Positions 37,522 to 49,060 of a stretch of 64,000 nt of DNA are shown in pieces (positions within the stretch are counted from its first letter, which is position 1; each line of letters starts with the position of its first letter). The notes under the pieces are model-generated. The model searched no databases and was not told the DNA's origin. It was given only the letters and a program-made list of their open reading frames with translations. The position numbers and the translations under genes were made by a program. The stretch comes from Sipunculus nudus (taxonomy: Eukaryota; Annelida; Sipuncula; Golfingiida; Sipunculidae): assembly GCA_026874595.1 (NCBI GenBank), contig CM049314.1, positions 77,799,300-77,863,299 on the forward strand, in the 5' to 3' direction.

Positions 37522-38700
37522 CAGTGAAACCTGTCATAAGCGGACAGTCAAGGGACTCGATCATTTTGTCGTTAATGTTGAGGTGTCCTTATTAGGCAGG
37601 TTGACATTGGTTGCTAACTGAGGGATTATAAATAAAGACAACGAACAGCTGCAAGAACGTGTTTACTGTATTATATCAGGTTACATGTACATGTACAACT
37701 GATCATGCACACATCATGCATTCAATAGTCATATACAAACTGTGATTACTTTTACTTATCTCAAGTAGTAAACAATATTAGGAGAAGTGTCTGTGAAATC
37801 ATCCGTAAAAACAATGTTCATAAATTCTTCAGAAAGTGCGCGAACGCTCTTTTTCGCGGATTCACTCAGTCAAATAAGCTCAACTTATTCAGATAGCGTA
37901 AGCGCCCGCTTGAAGTATGCGTGTTGCCACCTGGCGGCATTGTCTAAACTATCTTGTTCAGCTGCCCCAATGCGATAATCTCAAAAATAATGACGACCTT
38001 GATGATGCGAAGATTGTAATGGCTACGAACTTGGGAACATTCTTTTTTTTATAGGTGAATGTAGCTTTAGCCTTAAATAAACTTTCTTTGATGATGGTTC
38101 TTTGGTTTGATTTGCTTTGATGTTGATGGCACCCGAGATAAAACGAACCCCGAGGAAGCTTGTGCACGGCGGCACGATAAGCGTAACCACGGAGCGATCA
38201 CATGGTTGACACTGAGCAGATCAGTTTGAGATATATTGAGCAAAACTAATTAATTAATATCAAACAGCCTGCTACAACACAGTGGCTAGTTTACAGTAAG
38301 ATACTGCGTGTTGAAATCAGGGACGCACGGGTAATCGGCAGCCGTTCTATCATTTTAATGACCCCGCGATCGAGCAAATCGAGCTTCGCAACGTGTGAAT
38401 GATCAACCGTGAAATAAAGTGACAGGATGTTTACCGCTTCACCCTTGCTGTGTTTATTCTATAAGCACATCACACTGTGACTTGAACACCTACACGCATT
38501 AAGGTAACAACTGGAGATTGCTCAATTCCAGTCCCGAGAACAACACTAAAAGGTGGCCTTTGATGTTGTCCGGGCCGAGTGATCAGTGTCCGTCGTGTCC
38601 GTATTTGTTAGGTTCATTTACTCTTAGAATGTTAGTTTGAGTTGAAATCCGCTGTCCGTTGTCCGCAGTAGTGAGGTGTCCGCCTTATAGAGGTTCCGCT
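37522..38700 (-). mobile_element. TcMar-Tigger-like transposon, nested
   Basis: The left end cagtgaaacctgtcataagc and the right end, whose reverse complement reads agcggaacctctataaggcg, are Tigger-type inverted termini. TA flanks both ends (37,520-37,521 and 38,701-38,702). Length 1,179 bp. The minus strand carries a broken transposase N-terminus (next entry), which gives the orientation. Confidence 0.85.
37785..37978 (-). pseudogene. Tigger transposase N-terminal HTH remnant (CENP-B-like)
   Basis: The minus frame reads ...YFKRALTLSE-stop-VELI-stop-LSESAKKSVRALSEEF. This fits the CENP-B/psq-type helix-turn-helix that opens Tigger transposases (K-R-x-L-T-L-x-E-K-V-x-L-I-x-x-S-E-S-x-K-K-S-V-R-x-L-A-x-E-F). 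Two in-frame stops replace expected Lys codons (AAA/AAG to TAA/TGA), and the DDE catalytic domain is absent. A dead, internally deleted element. The plus ORF over the same bases is a shadow. Confidence 0.65.
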
Positions 38701-39052
38701 TATATCTTAACTTATAATTTCATATTTTTTATTACAAATTATAAAACTTGTAGATTAAAAAAAAATGAATATACTAAAATTATTAATGAGGTTTAATATT
38801 AACTTAAATGCATTAATCCCCTGAAAGTGAAATAAGGGTATCAGTAACCTTTACTGTCTTTCTTCATGACTGTCTAGTCAGATAATAATTTTACAATCAT
38901 ATATATAAGAACTTTAACCAAGTAGGAGGGCCATTTCACTTTTGCTTCTCATATGCTTATATTATATGAAACTATTTGAATAGGATCAGAATATTTTGAA
39001 ATTTCTAAAATTTCAAACTTAAGCTGAGCGCCGTGACCCATGGGTCCCTTGT

Positions 39053-39636
39053 TATGTCTCCCCCTCTTACAAAAGGGAGACGTTGTTTTCAGTGCCATCG
39101 TCTGTCATCCTTCGTCGTCGTCAGTTGTCTCGTCTGTAGGCTATATTTAAATCGCGATAACTTTTGAAGGGCTACATATTTCTTTTCCTATTTTAAACGC
39201 AAAATAGTGTCTACTAAAACCTCAGACGAGTTAAAAAACGATGAATTTAACTTTCACCTTCTAAGTCAGATGTGCCAAATATTTGTGAACCTCATAAGTT
39301 TATAAATATTTCGCATTTTGTCCTTATTGTGGTACAAGAATTGTTTTACCAAAGTTCTTGGACAAGTTCGAAAACTGGTCACCTTGATCATGATATTCAA
39401 CGTCAAATAAGCCGAACTATAGTTATTGTCTTGTGAACACAATAACTTCTAATATATTGCATATTTTTCACTCATATTCTACACATAAGTTATTTTACCG
39501 AGTTCTTATCGACGTATGGGAACTGGTGACCTAAATCTTGATCTCCATGGTCAAATCAGCTGACATCTTTATTCAATGAGATAGTGCATATGTTTACCCC
39601 CTAATGTTTATGGATGACCAGTAAGGGGGAGACATA
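39053..39636. mobile_element. TIR-bearing dispersed repeat (tatgtctcccc family)
   Basis: The ends tatgtctccccctcttac and the reverse complement of gtaagggggagacata are near-perfect inverted repeats of about 13-16 bp. Interior of about 584 bp with ctggtgacctt/cttgatct motifs, non-coding. The interior matches copy 2 at about 51,335-51,955, where both ends have decayed (gtgagacatg remains), so it predates the segmental duplication. Confidence 0.65.
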
Positions 39637-39769
39637 TATATGTTTTCTGCGCTGCAAAAACAAAGCCATTTCAGTATTTTAGCCGTTCTGCTACAATTTA
39701 TCCATTGAATATGTTTTAGAAGAAAAGTTGTACCAAGTTTGAAGGTAATTTTAAGACTATACGCCCATC

Positions 39770-40124
39770 GACCTTTTCTGTGTTAGAAAGGGTACTTGGC
39801 AACCTTGGATTTGTTTATAGACAAAATGTAGTCGCTTATTTGGAGATTACAAATTAATTGATTACAACTCGTGCAATTTGCAACGGATCTGTTTATCTCG
39901 ACATATAATGCTTAGAATAAGTATTTCCTCGTCTGCTTATCTATATCCGCCGCTGTTTTTATGATAATATATGAGAAATCTATATATACAGGTGCATTTC
40001 AGACAACACCAAGAGCGCCAAGGTACAACTCAATATCAAATGTTTTGACACCATCCCCGAGAAGTCGAGGGCAGACATGGGAAAAGTAAACATGTTTTTA
40101 TCGACAAATATTCGTACTCTATAA
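39770..40124 (+). pseudogene. Exon-like module, unit 7 (copy 1)
   Basis: cttggcaaccttggatttgt landmark, then a hydrophobic AAVFMIIY-like stretch and an acceptor tctatatatacag (ending 39,991). From 39,992 a frame reads CISDNTKSAKVQLNI ... SRADMGKVNMFLSTNI to a stop at 40,122-40,124. Copy 2 (from 52,318) matches it over about 37 codons without an internal gap. Substitutions are spread almost evenly over the three codon positions, which argues for relaxed constraint. Confidence 0.35.
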
Positions 40125-40394
40125 ACTGGTAGAAAATAGTTAAATAAAAAGGATTTTTGTATGTTGACACTGTATTAGGTATTTTTAATTTCATTTTTGT
40201 TAAGGCACGCATTTCTGTAATTTTGTGTCATCTAAATTTACAGACCACGATATCTCGGTCATTACCACCAGAAAGCCAGCTTTGTTTGAGCATCCCCAAT
40301 AATCACACGTATTTACCACACGACCACCTTAACTGAAAATTTGCAGACATAGAAAACATTATTACTATATTCATATACCTTTACTCTCGACATG

Positions 40395-40497
40395 CGGCCT
40401 TTGGCATCAGGGTTTTAGTGTATATATAGCAATATAGCAGTCCCATGAGCGGTTTGGACAAACTGTGAGTAATATAACGCGTACTCTGAGAACTGAG
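40395..40497 (+). pseudogene. First-exon-like block, broken copy
   Basis: catgcggcctttggcatcag, a TATA-like gtgtatatatagc, then ATG at 40,445 and a GTAAGT donor at 40,498. The frame MSGLDKL meets TGA at codon 8, and the block is 19 nt shorter than the intact counterpart at 52,803-52,874. Confidence 0.4.
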
Positions 40498-40659
40498 GTA
40501 AGTGTTTTGAACGAAATAACGCTTTATTGACCACATCCAAGTCCTATAATTATACCAGAATTATTAATAACTTTCCTGTCCATCCCGGAACATTATTGCA
40601 CAAAGTTATAGGTTTTGTCATATCCTAAAAATCAGAGTCGAAAGAACTTTGCACATTTT

Positions 40660-41500
40660 TTTCCAGCTTATGTACCGATTTTAGAAATGATAACGCTTAG
40701 GAGCTGTCTGCTTCAGTACCCTAGGCATTATCCATGAAAAAAAAAATTAAGCTACTAAACAGCCACGAAGTTACGTAATAAGCGAGCGATAAAAATCATA
40801 CATGGAATAGCGTTTGTGTTTAATTATCTCGTGGCAGATCAATAGCAAACTCGCCGCTAATTGTTTCTCTCATCAACCAGACCGTCGATGAGGATTTCTA
40901 GTACAACTGTACAAATTGGAACAATTTCAGGTGCACATATTTTGCATTATTGTTATTAAGAAACTTAAATTCGAATGGATCAAATAACTTTCACACATTC
41001 AGAAAACGGCTTCCCCGCAGCTCATCAGATTAAAAGTGGAAGTGAACGCCAGCAGTTGTGGGATTAGAGCACTTACCTTCGCCACGAATTTTATAAGCTT
41101 TTGAAATTATTGTGACAATGACAACATCTAGCGAGTCGATCCGCTACAGAAAAGTGTCCTTGAGAACGTCCATGAACAGAAAAAAAGCGGAATTCGAGCT
41201 GCTGAACAGGCACGAAGCAATGTAATTAGCGACGATAAAAGTATACATGAAGCAACTTTTCGGTTTAATTATCTAATGTTGCTTAATAATCTTATTGATC
41301 GTAATTCATCGCTAACGATTCATCACATCATTCGATACTGTTAAGGCGTATCAGGTAATAACACCTGTAAAATTAGAAAAGTGCAGGTGCACCTATTGCA
41401 TTATTGGTAATTTAGAAACTTTAATCTGACTGGACCAAGTAATTAATACAGAGCCAGAAAACGGCTTCTCGGCAACTTAAAATAAAACTCCGCAGATTAA
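40660..41500. repeat. Local tandem duplication (~460 bp units)
   Basis: 40,680-41,045 and 41,140-41,495 share cttcagtac/ctacagaaaag starts, the gcacgaag-taattagcg-gataaaa block, ttaattatct, gcaggtgcac and agaaaacggcttc. Copy 2 has one unit (53,020-53,270). Confidence 0.75.
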
Positions 41501-41919
41501 AAGTAAAATTGAACAAGAGCTGTAAAAGCAGCTGATCTCCGGGGATCTGATCCGCACAATAATGTGAGACAATCATATCCCTCGACAGGATTTCATGTAG
41601 GTCAGAGCGGGGCGTTTCCTTTTACCTGGAAAACAGAACAACAAAGATCCCTCAAATGAACTCGAGTGTTGTCAGTGTTAAGTCCGTAAAGAGGTTAACC
41701 CATCTTGCATAGTAGAGTAAAATTGATGTCTGTAGGCGTATCCTGACACGGATCAGTTTCCCACACAAGCCGGACATCCGATAGCTGACTGTAGTGGTTC
41801 CGTGTTTACTTGTAGCTGTTTCATGTTAATGTAAGATATATGCAAGTACAAAGAAATATGTAAAAATCGAGATCAGCAAGTTCTATACTCCTTAGCCAGA
41901 GGGCCGATATTTGACAATT

Positions 41920-43590
41920 GTCCCACATGCGGCGTACCTACTTTGTTCTGAGTGTAAGTTCAAATCCATGTGCATTACAGCCAGGTTTGATGCAAGTCAA
42001 CGTGCATGTCAGTTTTCAATTAAAGGAATACACGCATTGTTCTGAATAAGGAAGTAACTCCATCCGACGGGTGGTAGCTTACTGAGAGGCCTATAATAAA
42101 TCTTGGTAAATCATACTCTGTGCGAGAGCCTTGTGAGATCTTTTAAGAAAACATTTTCTTAGATATTCCACTGAAATACAGTTCTGCAGTGTTTTTTCAC
42201 CAATATATAGTTTAATAAGCATTGATAAATCGTAAAAAGCGGCAAATCTACCATGTGTTCTCCCCAAAGCCAGTTGAGCCGACAGTCTATGGGATAAATT
42301 TGTCCCGATGTATTACCTGTCATGTAAATTATTGAACATTTCTGAATTTGTACTTTTTATGCGAGTTATATTTACATTATAAACAGTATTACCAAGCCAT
42401 ATCACTTAGTCATACGAATTTATCCCTTTACTATATCCATTTTTAGCATTAGCGCAGTTCATATTTTCGCTTAAAACCCTATAAGCTAATAAATTGTGTA
42501 TCAAATTATTAGAATATTTATAGGTTGACAGGTTTGTAACGTAACCTACATTTACGGGTGACCGCTTATATGCCACGGGCGACTGGCCGTGACCGCAAGG
42601 TGTGAACAATACGTAATTAATCAGGACTAATCACGTTTGATGATGCAATGGTACTGCGATCAACAACCTTGTTTGACATCTGAGTAATGTGTAGAATTTC
42701 TCTTTAACAACAACTGTGATTACAATGACCAGAAGCAGCCAACTATGTCCGAACAACAAACAGAACTGACAACAGTCGCATATCGCTCTCAGCTCAGACG
42801 TACTTCAAAGCTATGAGAAGGAGTAGGGGAGTCTTTAAAGGCTACTTATTGTTTCACTATTGTTTCTACAAACCATTATAAATGAGACGGGGTCTTTCTC
42901 GAGAAATCATTTGCTATGTATTCTTATGACAACATGAACACTCTAACATTCTGGTTGAAGAAGCCTCAACTCAAGCGACCATGCATGGAGGGATTACCGG
43001 ACCAACATGACTGTGTCAGACGAGAACGCTGCAATCTTCCGAACGATCGCATCAAATTTACGCGTATTCTTATTTTAGCGCAGATCTCACGTCCGCTAAA
43101 AGCGCGAAAAAATAAAACCCCGCTAACAAAACAACTTCCACAGTATAACCACAAATCAGCAAATCGAAATGAACTTCGACCTTGAATTTTTACAGTGTTG
43201 TTGCTGAAATGAACTGTGCGCCTACAAGTTACGCATATATGCACACTGTATTCGATCACAACCCTGACTAGAAATATACCTTTTAAAAGTCTTATACTGA
43301 ACTGTAACTTAATGTTACTGTGTAACATAGACAATAATAGGTTGATAAAAATGTTGTCCCAACTTTGACTATACCCTGACACTCCTGCGAATCTTCCCCC
43401 ACCCTTGAAGATAACTTGACACCACTAACAACCCGGGTTCCATCTGGGACCTTATTATATGTTTTGACCAGACAAGAACCTCAAAGTACCAGATATTTTT
43501 TTTTACTCAGAACATGGCTTCTTCTTGGATCATGGTTCTAGGCAGGACCATGTGGTTTCTTAGAATAATTCACACTTAGCCTTTTCTTCA
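41920..43590. other. Copy 2 stretch without clear copy 1 partner or gene
   Basis: 42,400-43,590 holds overlapping ORFs on both strands (plus 42,916-43,185, minus 42,966-43,382) in a mildly GC-richer patch. Neither shows a recognisable domain. Near 43,200-43,240 tgctgaaatgaactgtgcgc resembles 28,295-28,315. Confidence 0.35.
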
Positions 43591-43714
43591 TAGAGTGTAA
43601 CATCTATTTATACGTAACCGCAAAACGTAAATTTAGGCACGCGGGTTGGATGGATAACGGCGAAAGTCCGATCCATTTTGCACTCATCAGTAACATACGT
43701 TATTTTTTTGCATT

Positions 43715-44830
43715 GACGGAATGGAAGCCGGGCATTTTGGGCTGAATGAACTGACAGCTAGTGAAGGAAACTGACAGTAGCATGTTCTCCAGACAGGATT
43801 GATACAGGATTTATTCCTGGGGTTAGAATATCCTAGCTTTGTTATAGACATCAGCGACCTTTTCTGTCTCCATATAAAACATTCTTATCTGCAGGGGCGT
43901 CAATATAGGGGGATAGGGGTATATATATTCCCCTCCACTTTGGGCAAGGAATGGAGGGTTAATGTAATCATTTTCCTCGCTTTTCATGGAACACTATTTA
44001 TATATTGCAAATGAAATATATTTATAACTCTAGTTATAGACTTTGTTCCCTTTTTGAGTTAACAATGGAATATTATATCTAAAACTGGTTAACTATGAAT
44101 ATAGTTATACTGGAAACAAAATACTTTTTTTTTCAAAAACCTTTCTATATAATTGAAATGTGGTAAAGCATATCTATTATGAAATGTGTCAAAATAAAAT
44201 TTTGTGTATATATAAAAGATGTGTGTGTGTTTAACTGGATAGTTGTCATGCAACTCCACTTGGATTATGCTCCAGAAATTCCTTATTTTGTTCGGTCTTG
44301 AAGTGTAAGTTTAATCAAACGAAAAATATCTTAATATATATTTAATACTATTTTATTAAGCTATAAATCTTTTTTTATAGAGAAATAGGATGATGCCATT
44401 CCTTTCCTCCCATCTTCAAATATAAGTACTGCCTAAATATAGTTATAATTTTTATTTTTCTGATCCTTTAAAAATATGATAAGTATATTAAACGTATCCT
44501 TTATAAAATAAAATTAGTATATTAAACAAAACCTGGCATAGTATGATGTAATCATACCACTTTACTAAACAAATAGTCGAAAAGAAGCTAGGGATCCTTG
44601 TTTTCCACGTAGCCCTAAATATAAGACAAGTATGGATAGATGCCTGCTTAGATTGGCCGACCTCCGTTCGATGCATTTGTCAAGCCAGGGTAATTTTGGT
44701 TGATAAAACTCATATAAAAGTGAAGGAAGCTGAAAATAACATATACATCGGACAGTATCTTAACCAGCATTAGATTCCTGTGTGACTATTCCCTGTCATC
44801 CTAATCGATCATCTTGATATATAAAGTGCC
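43715..44830 (+). pseudogene. Modules 3' and 5' of copy 2, decayed
   Basis: Two relics. 43,715-43,890 has leader gccgggcattttgggctgaa, an intact ttctccag (ending 43,792) and ACAGGATTG. 44,683-44,830 has ggtaattttggttgataaaa and catcgg in place of an acceptor. Neither has a usable frame. 43,905-43,990 carries a short G-rich patch with gggggataggggta. Confidence 0.3.
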
Positions 44831-44889
44831 AGTCTCTAGTCTCATTAAACAAAAAATACTCAATTCGTCAAATAAATAGTTGTCATACA

Positions 44890-47260
44890 GTATGAATTCG
44901 TCCTAAGGAATGCCCATACTGGACGAACCCGAAAGATGTCGCAAAACTGCTTTTGTCTATATTGCAGATGGAAATATTGTCAGTAAAGTCGATCTTTCCT
45001 TTTTCTCTTTTGCTGTATGATCTTGTTTTGTTTAAATTTGTGTGGTATGTCTATTCATCTCTTAATATTGACTTTACCACACGTAAAACGTTTACATTAA
45101 TTCAAAATCAATATCCCGAGATACTACATTATTCCACTGATATTCATTGAAAATATTAGGTCATATCGACTTTTTTTTCAAGCAAATGGCTATTCTTCAA
45201 CAAAATTTAATGGAAATCAATAAGTTCCATTGCAGATTTTGTTATTTGACACCAACAAATATAAAACATGATAATAAAAATAACAAATCATGAACAGTGG
45301 CTCTCGGTTTGTACACTCTCTGAATGACTGATAAATGAAGAATTTAAATGTCAGGTGTGATGCATATGACGCAACTTGATGGGAAGGGGCATTTCATTTC
45401 TGAGCTCCTCACCAACCTAGCTCTTGCGACTCGACTAGGAAATTAAGAAAATATTTAAATTAACGATCTCACATTGAGGGGAGTCATCAAGGCCTGGTAT
45501 AATCCATATGAATAGACTGCTGAATTGCTTTTACATGAAAAAGAAGAGTATTTCTGCGTCTCCTGCGGCGACAAGTTTTAACCAAACAAAGAGGTTGGAA
45601 GTGACCGCATGAACAAGGTGTTAATTTTTATAAGCAGCTTGTCATGATTGTTATAGCAGATTGTCATCGCATCCAAATTTCATAATGCTTACGTCACAAG
45701 AAAGGTTTCAAAATAAACCCAGGAATAATTGATTATATATTTTTGGGCGGATCAATTTTTTAAGGTGGTGTACGGGTAAATAAAAGAAATATGGAAAAAG
45801 GTGCGAAATTTGATGGATCTATTTTCGATCGATCCGTCCAAAAGTTATATATTTTACTGCTCTCAATCGGACAAACTTCTTCAAAATGACATCAAAATTG
45901 ACCAAGAACTTTCGGAAATATAGCTAAAAATACACACACAAGAGCACGTATTAACCTAGCCAATTGCATAACCGCCTGCCAACTTCGCTGGCGGAGGTGA
46001 AATGAACACAACCCAATCGATTCTTTCCGGAAAGACTATCCATACTTTTTACATTAACGTTCGTTTCATCGCACAACGTCACCCTCCAACGTCTTGTAAG
46101 ATTAAGAGATGTCCGATATCGAAAACAAAGCTCTTCCATGTATCCTTGGCTAGGCTTGTAATGACATTGCTTGAAGGTCCCATATAAGCAGAAACCCACC
46201 TTTTTCAGATTCGAACCAAACCCTCATGATTAACCGGCTCCTTGGTTCAACAGTCACTGAAGTGTACCCATAATCAAAGGCTGGTCGACGCTGTTAACGT
46301 CATTACTCGTATTAAGTTATAACTAGTAATATTTATATCTTATGACCCCCCCCCCCCCATGCACTTAGAAACACACATACATCTTATTCAAGGAATTTTA
46401 GTCTATTCTGTTTACGGTTTAGGTGATGGTTATAAAATTCTCCTTAACCATTTCAGTACGTGGCAATGACAGAACAGTGTCAGCAGTCCAGCGACAGACT
46501 ATTTAGCATGATATGCTAATGATAAGTTGTATGTTTTGCACGGCGCCTGATCAATTCAATGGCAGATCGTAATAATATATTAGTTAAATTGCTTGATTCT
46601 TAATACAAGGCATACAGTGGAATGCTCTGCTATGCCGTCCTTCACGTTGTATCAATATCGTTGTTAACAGTTATTTTGACATTAGACTTCAGGTGAAGAA
46701 TAAAACACAAAATAATACATGTGAACACTAAGATAATCGGACAATCTGTCTCTTTGGTAGCAGGACAATTCCTGTATAAGGTAGGAGTTTGTAATCGCCA
46801 AGTATACATTGTAATCTATGCGTATGTTCAAAATTCAACAAACATGCAGAGGGATATATGCTGCATTAAAACGGATTTTTCACGTACATGGTATTTGTAA
46901 GAAAGTTTTCTAAAATGCTATCGATTGGTCTGGTTTCTGTCAGAGAACTTGTAGGGCGTTAGGCGCTGTAAAAAAAGAAGAAAATATTTGCATACTGAAT
47001 ATCAGATGTAAAGATATTCAAATGACAGAGGACCGGGATATTGCTACAAGCTTTGCGTTCGCTTTGTCAATCAGGTTACCTAGGATCTAACTGACACCCA
47101 GAATGCAATAACAAGGTCTATTACAGGACCGTAAAAACAACAAGCAATCAGCAGACTTCTTTTAACTAAGGAAAGGGAATGTTTATCAGAGATTCATCGA
47201 AAGAAATTATTCTTAAATATAGACTAACACGACAACTCAGTACCAATTGTTATACCGTCG
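44890..47260. other. Segmental-duplication interior without genes
   Basis: Partner of 31,250-34,250. Shared frames at 45,951-46,199 (minus) and 46,002-46,187 (plus) are discussed under 31,240-32,700. A poly-C tract lies at 46,346-46,358. Confidence 0.4.
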
Positions 47261-47443
47261 GGCAGACCAAAACTGAGCCGAGTGTAAACATAGCCCCAGA
47301 TCACTAGTCGAGGTAATATTTATAAAAAAGGTTTAAAAAGGGGATGTGTTTCCCTGTCTTCATATACATCAGAAAGGTAACAAAGTTGTTAACTGAAGGA
47401 GAACGTTTAAATTACAATTTAAGAGACTAAGTAATGCAATAAG

Positions 47444-47841
47444 AAAACACTCAACACACCAGCTTCTGTGGCTCAGGGATAGAGCACAGGGTTCAAAGCC
47501 GGGAGATCGTGAGTTCTAATCTCAGCCGAGCCGGTGAGATTTTTCACGGTCGGCCTCCACCCAGGGTGAGCGATCTGCAGGCTTAATGGGGAGACTGTAT
47601 CCAACTGTCGTGTTTCACTCACAAACGAGTGCGCATTTCGGGGGCTCCTCGGTATTATGACCCAGCAATTGGGATGAGATACACCCAGGACCCGCAGGAG
47701 TGATTCACTGAGCCTGGTTGACGACAGAAAATCGTGTGTAAGCCCCTGTCACGTAGTCCGAAACCGGAATAGAATTCTGCAGATGTACATACTTAGTTAA
47801 GGAAGCATTAAAAAATGGAGGCGGTTACCTCCACAAAGAAA

Positions 47842-47872
<31 letters not shown>

Positions 47873-47882
47873 CACTCAACAC
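47444..47882 (+). mobile_element. Full-length tRNA-derived SINE with target-site duplication
   Basis: Body 47,458-47,868, flanked by the perfect 14-bp direct repeat aaaacactcaacac (47,444-47,457 and 47,869-47,882). The head is tRNA-like: an A-box-like tggctcagggatagagc (about 47,468) and a B-box-like gagttctaatctc (about 47,511) give an internal pol III promoter. The body then has cacggtcggcctccacccag, ggcttaatggggagactg, cagcaattgggatgag and ctgtcacgtagtccgaaacc; a ggaggcggttacctcc hairpin and an A-tail finish it. An intact target duplication and long A-tail indicate a comparatively recent insertion. Confidence 0.92.
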
Positions 47883-47889
47883 CTTCTAG

Positions 47890-49060
47890 GTCTTATAAGG
47901 TATCAATGTGTTTCTTAATAAACAGAAGAAAAAATAAATAAATTTAACAGAATAAATATTGATCAATCCAGAAAACAATTTTTCAAACTTCCGTAGAACT
48001 GTGGCTTCGTTAAACTTGTTGCCATCTGCGCGTATGGTAAGTGAAGATAATAACATAACAAAGGAAACAATGTCCCTTTGTTTCTCCCATTAATATCTTT
48101 CATTATTAAATGAATTTATAAGTCAAGCTTCATCAAATTTTAATTAAATGTTCTGAAGTCTTGAACCAACATTAATTTGGTAACTTTATTTTTTAAGTTG
48201 GTTTTTACTTGATTAATGATTACAATTATCTATGTATTCCATTCGGTTAGACGAGACGAAAAGAGATTAGGATATTGATTTATCCACAGGTTGTTTTACA
48301 TGAAGTTGACGGAGCATAATTTCGGATCATAATTGTCATTGTTTACTCAGACTTGCGACATTAGAGAGATGAACCGACTTCATTCACAAGGTCGCTTATC
48401 GTTTCTGTAAAACATAAAATCAGCTTCATTAAAGGAATTATTTATTAAAACTATTTTGCAGCTATTGTTAATTCATGTAATACGTAACCATAACTGTGAA
48501 AAGCATTAAATCATTGAAATTGGGACAACAAGAATTGGCCTGAAGACTGTCGTAAAATGATGGAATGAGCTCCAGAAAACCTTCCACAATTTAGGTTACT
48601 CTCCCAAAACATTTCTTAATTCATGATTTACTGACTGTCATTATAACTTTACCTTCTCGATTTTTCAAAGCTGGCTGTATATACTTTACAATGTATCTTA
48701 TGTTTATATGTAAAGTAGTGCAGTATCAAGTTTTGAATCAACAAGATATAAACATTTTTAGCCAATGTTATTTTCTCGAATTTTGATTCCAGCTTTTAAT
48801 TCACGTGTTTTTAAATAACTGATTATTATTATCGTTGGGGTTGTAACCGTTCTAATGATATAGTTATTATTTTCTTTACTATTCAAAATCAGCGAACTCA
48901 GATTTGATGGCAAAAGAGTATTTGAACGATTGTACACATTAATACAGGCGAGCCCACTTTGTGTCATATCGGTTAACAGAAAATTCCGTTTATTGTCACA
49001 TAAATCTGAAATCCCAAACCGTTTCCTATGTACTACCAAATCGGCAATGTTGTTTTGTAT
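47890..49060. other. Copy 2/copy 3 shared block
   Basis: About 48,010-49,060 matches copy 3 at 62,585-63,600 (e.g. aaaggaaacaatgtcccttt, gaagttgacggagcataatt, cttgcgacattaga) but is missing from copy 1. At 48,545-48,640 a frame reads TRIGLKTVVK-stop-WNELQKTFHNLG, resembling the C-terminal end of LINE ORF2 proteins, weakly. The 132-codon minus ORF at 48,758 has no recognisable domain. Confidence 0.45.

Larger units (their letters stand above)
37110..39052. mobile_element. Dispersed bivalve-type repeat interrupted by a Tigger element
   Basis: The outer ends are tatttagctcagctgactat on the left and cttaagctgagcgccgtgac with ccatgggtcccttgtt on the right. Outward-facing gctcagctga/agctgagc ends and gtctgtccgttctgccgtat-type interior are a style I know from abundant bivalve repeats. 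Without the nested Tigger (37,522-38,700) the outer element would be about 0.76 kb. It is absent from copy 2 (junction near 51,260-51,330), so it probably inserted after the segmental duplication. Confidence 0.55.
26881..41650. repeat. Segmental duplication, copy 1 (~14.8 kb)
   Basis: Mostly colinear with copy 2 (41,655-53,270), about 75-85% alike by eye. Anchors, copy 1 to copy 2: 26,895 to 41,667 (gtcagcgttaagtc); 27,560 to 41,718; 28,440 to 43,715; 30,780 to 44,590; 31,290 to 44,950; 31,980 to 45,657; 32,310 to 46,003; 33,930 to 46,925; 34,265 to 49,067; 35,160 to 49,660; 36,130 to 49,980; 36,545 to 50,765; 36,870 to 51,050; 39,120 to 51,335; 39,780 to 52,110; 40,390 to 52,750; 40,800 to 53,130. 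Copy 1 is longer chiefly through an LTR fragment, a repeat with a nested Tigger, a 28-bp array and a local duplication at 40.7-41.5 kb. A third copy begins at 62,580. Confidence 0.85.

Noticed and set aside
37787-37978. 63-codon plus ORF
   Set aside because: Shadow of the minus-strand Tigger transposase remnant.
47468-47535. Free-standing tRNA gene
   Set aside because: The A- and B-box-like sequences are the head of a SINE with diverged body, A-tail and target duplication; the B box is degraded. The same applies to 57,225-57,293.
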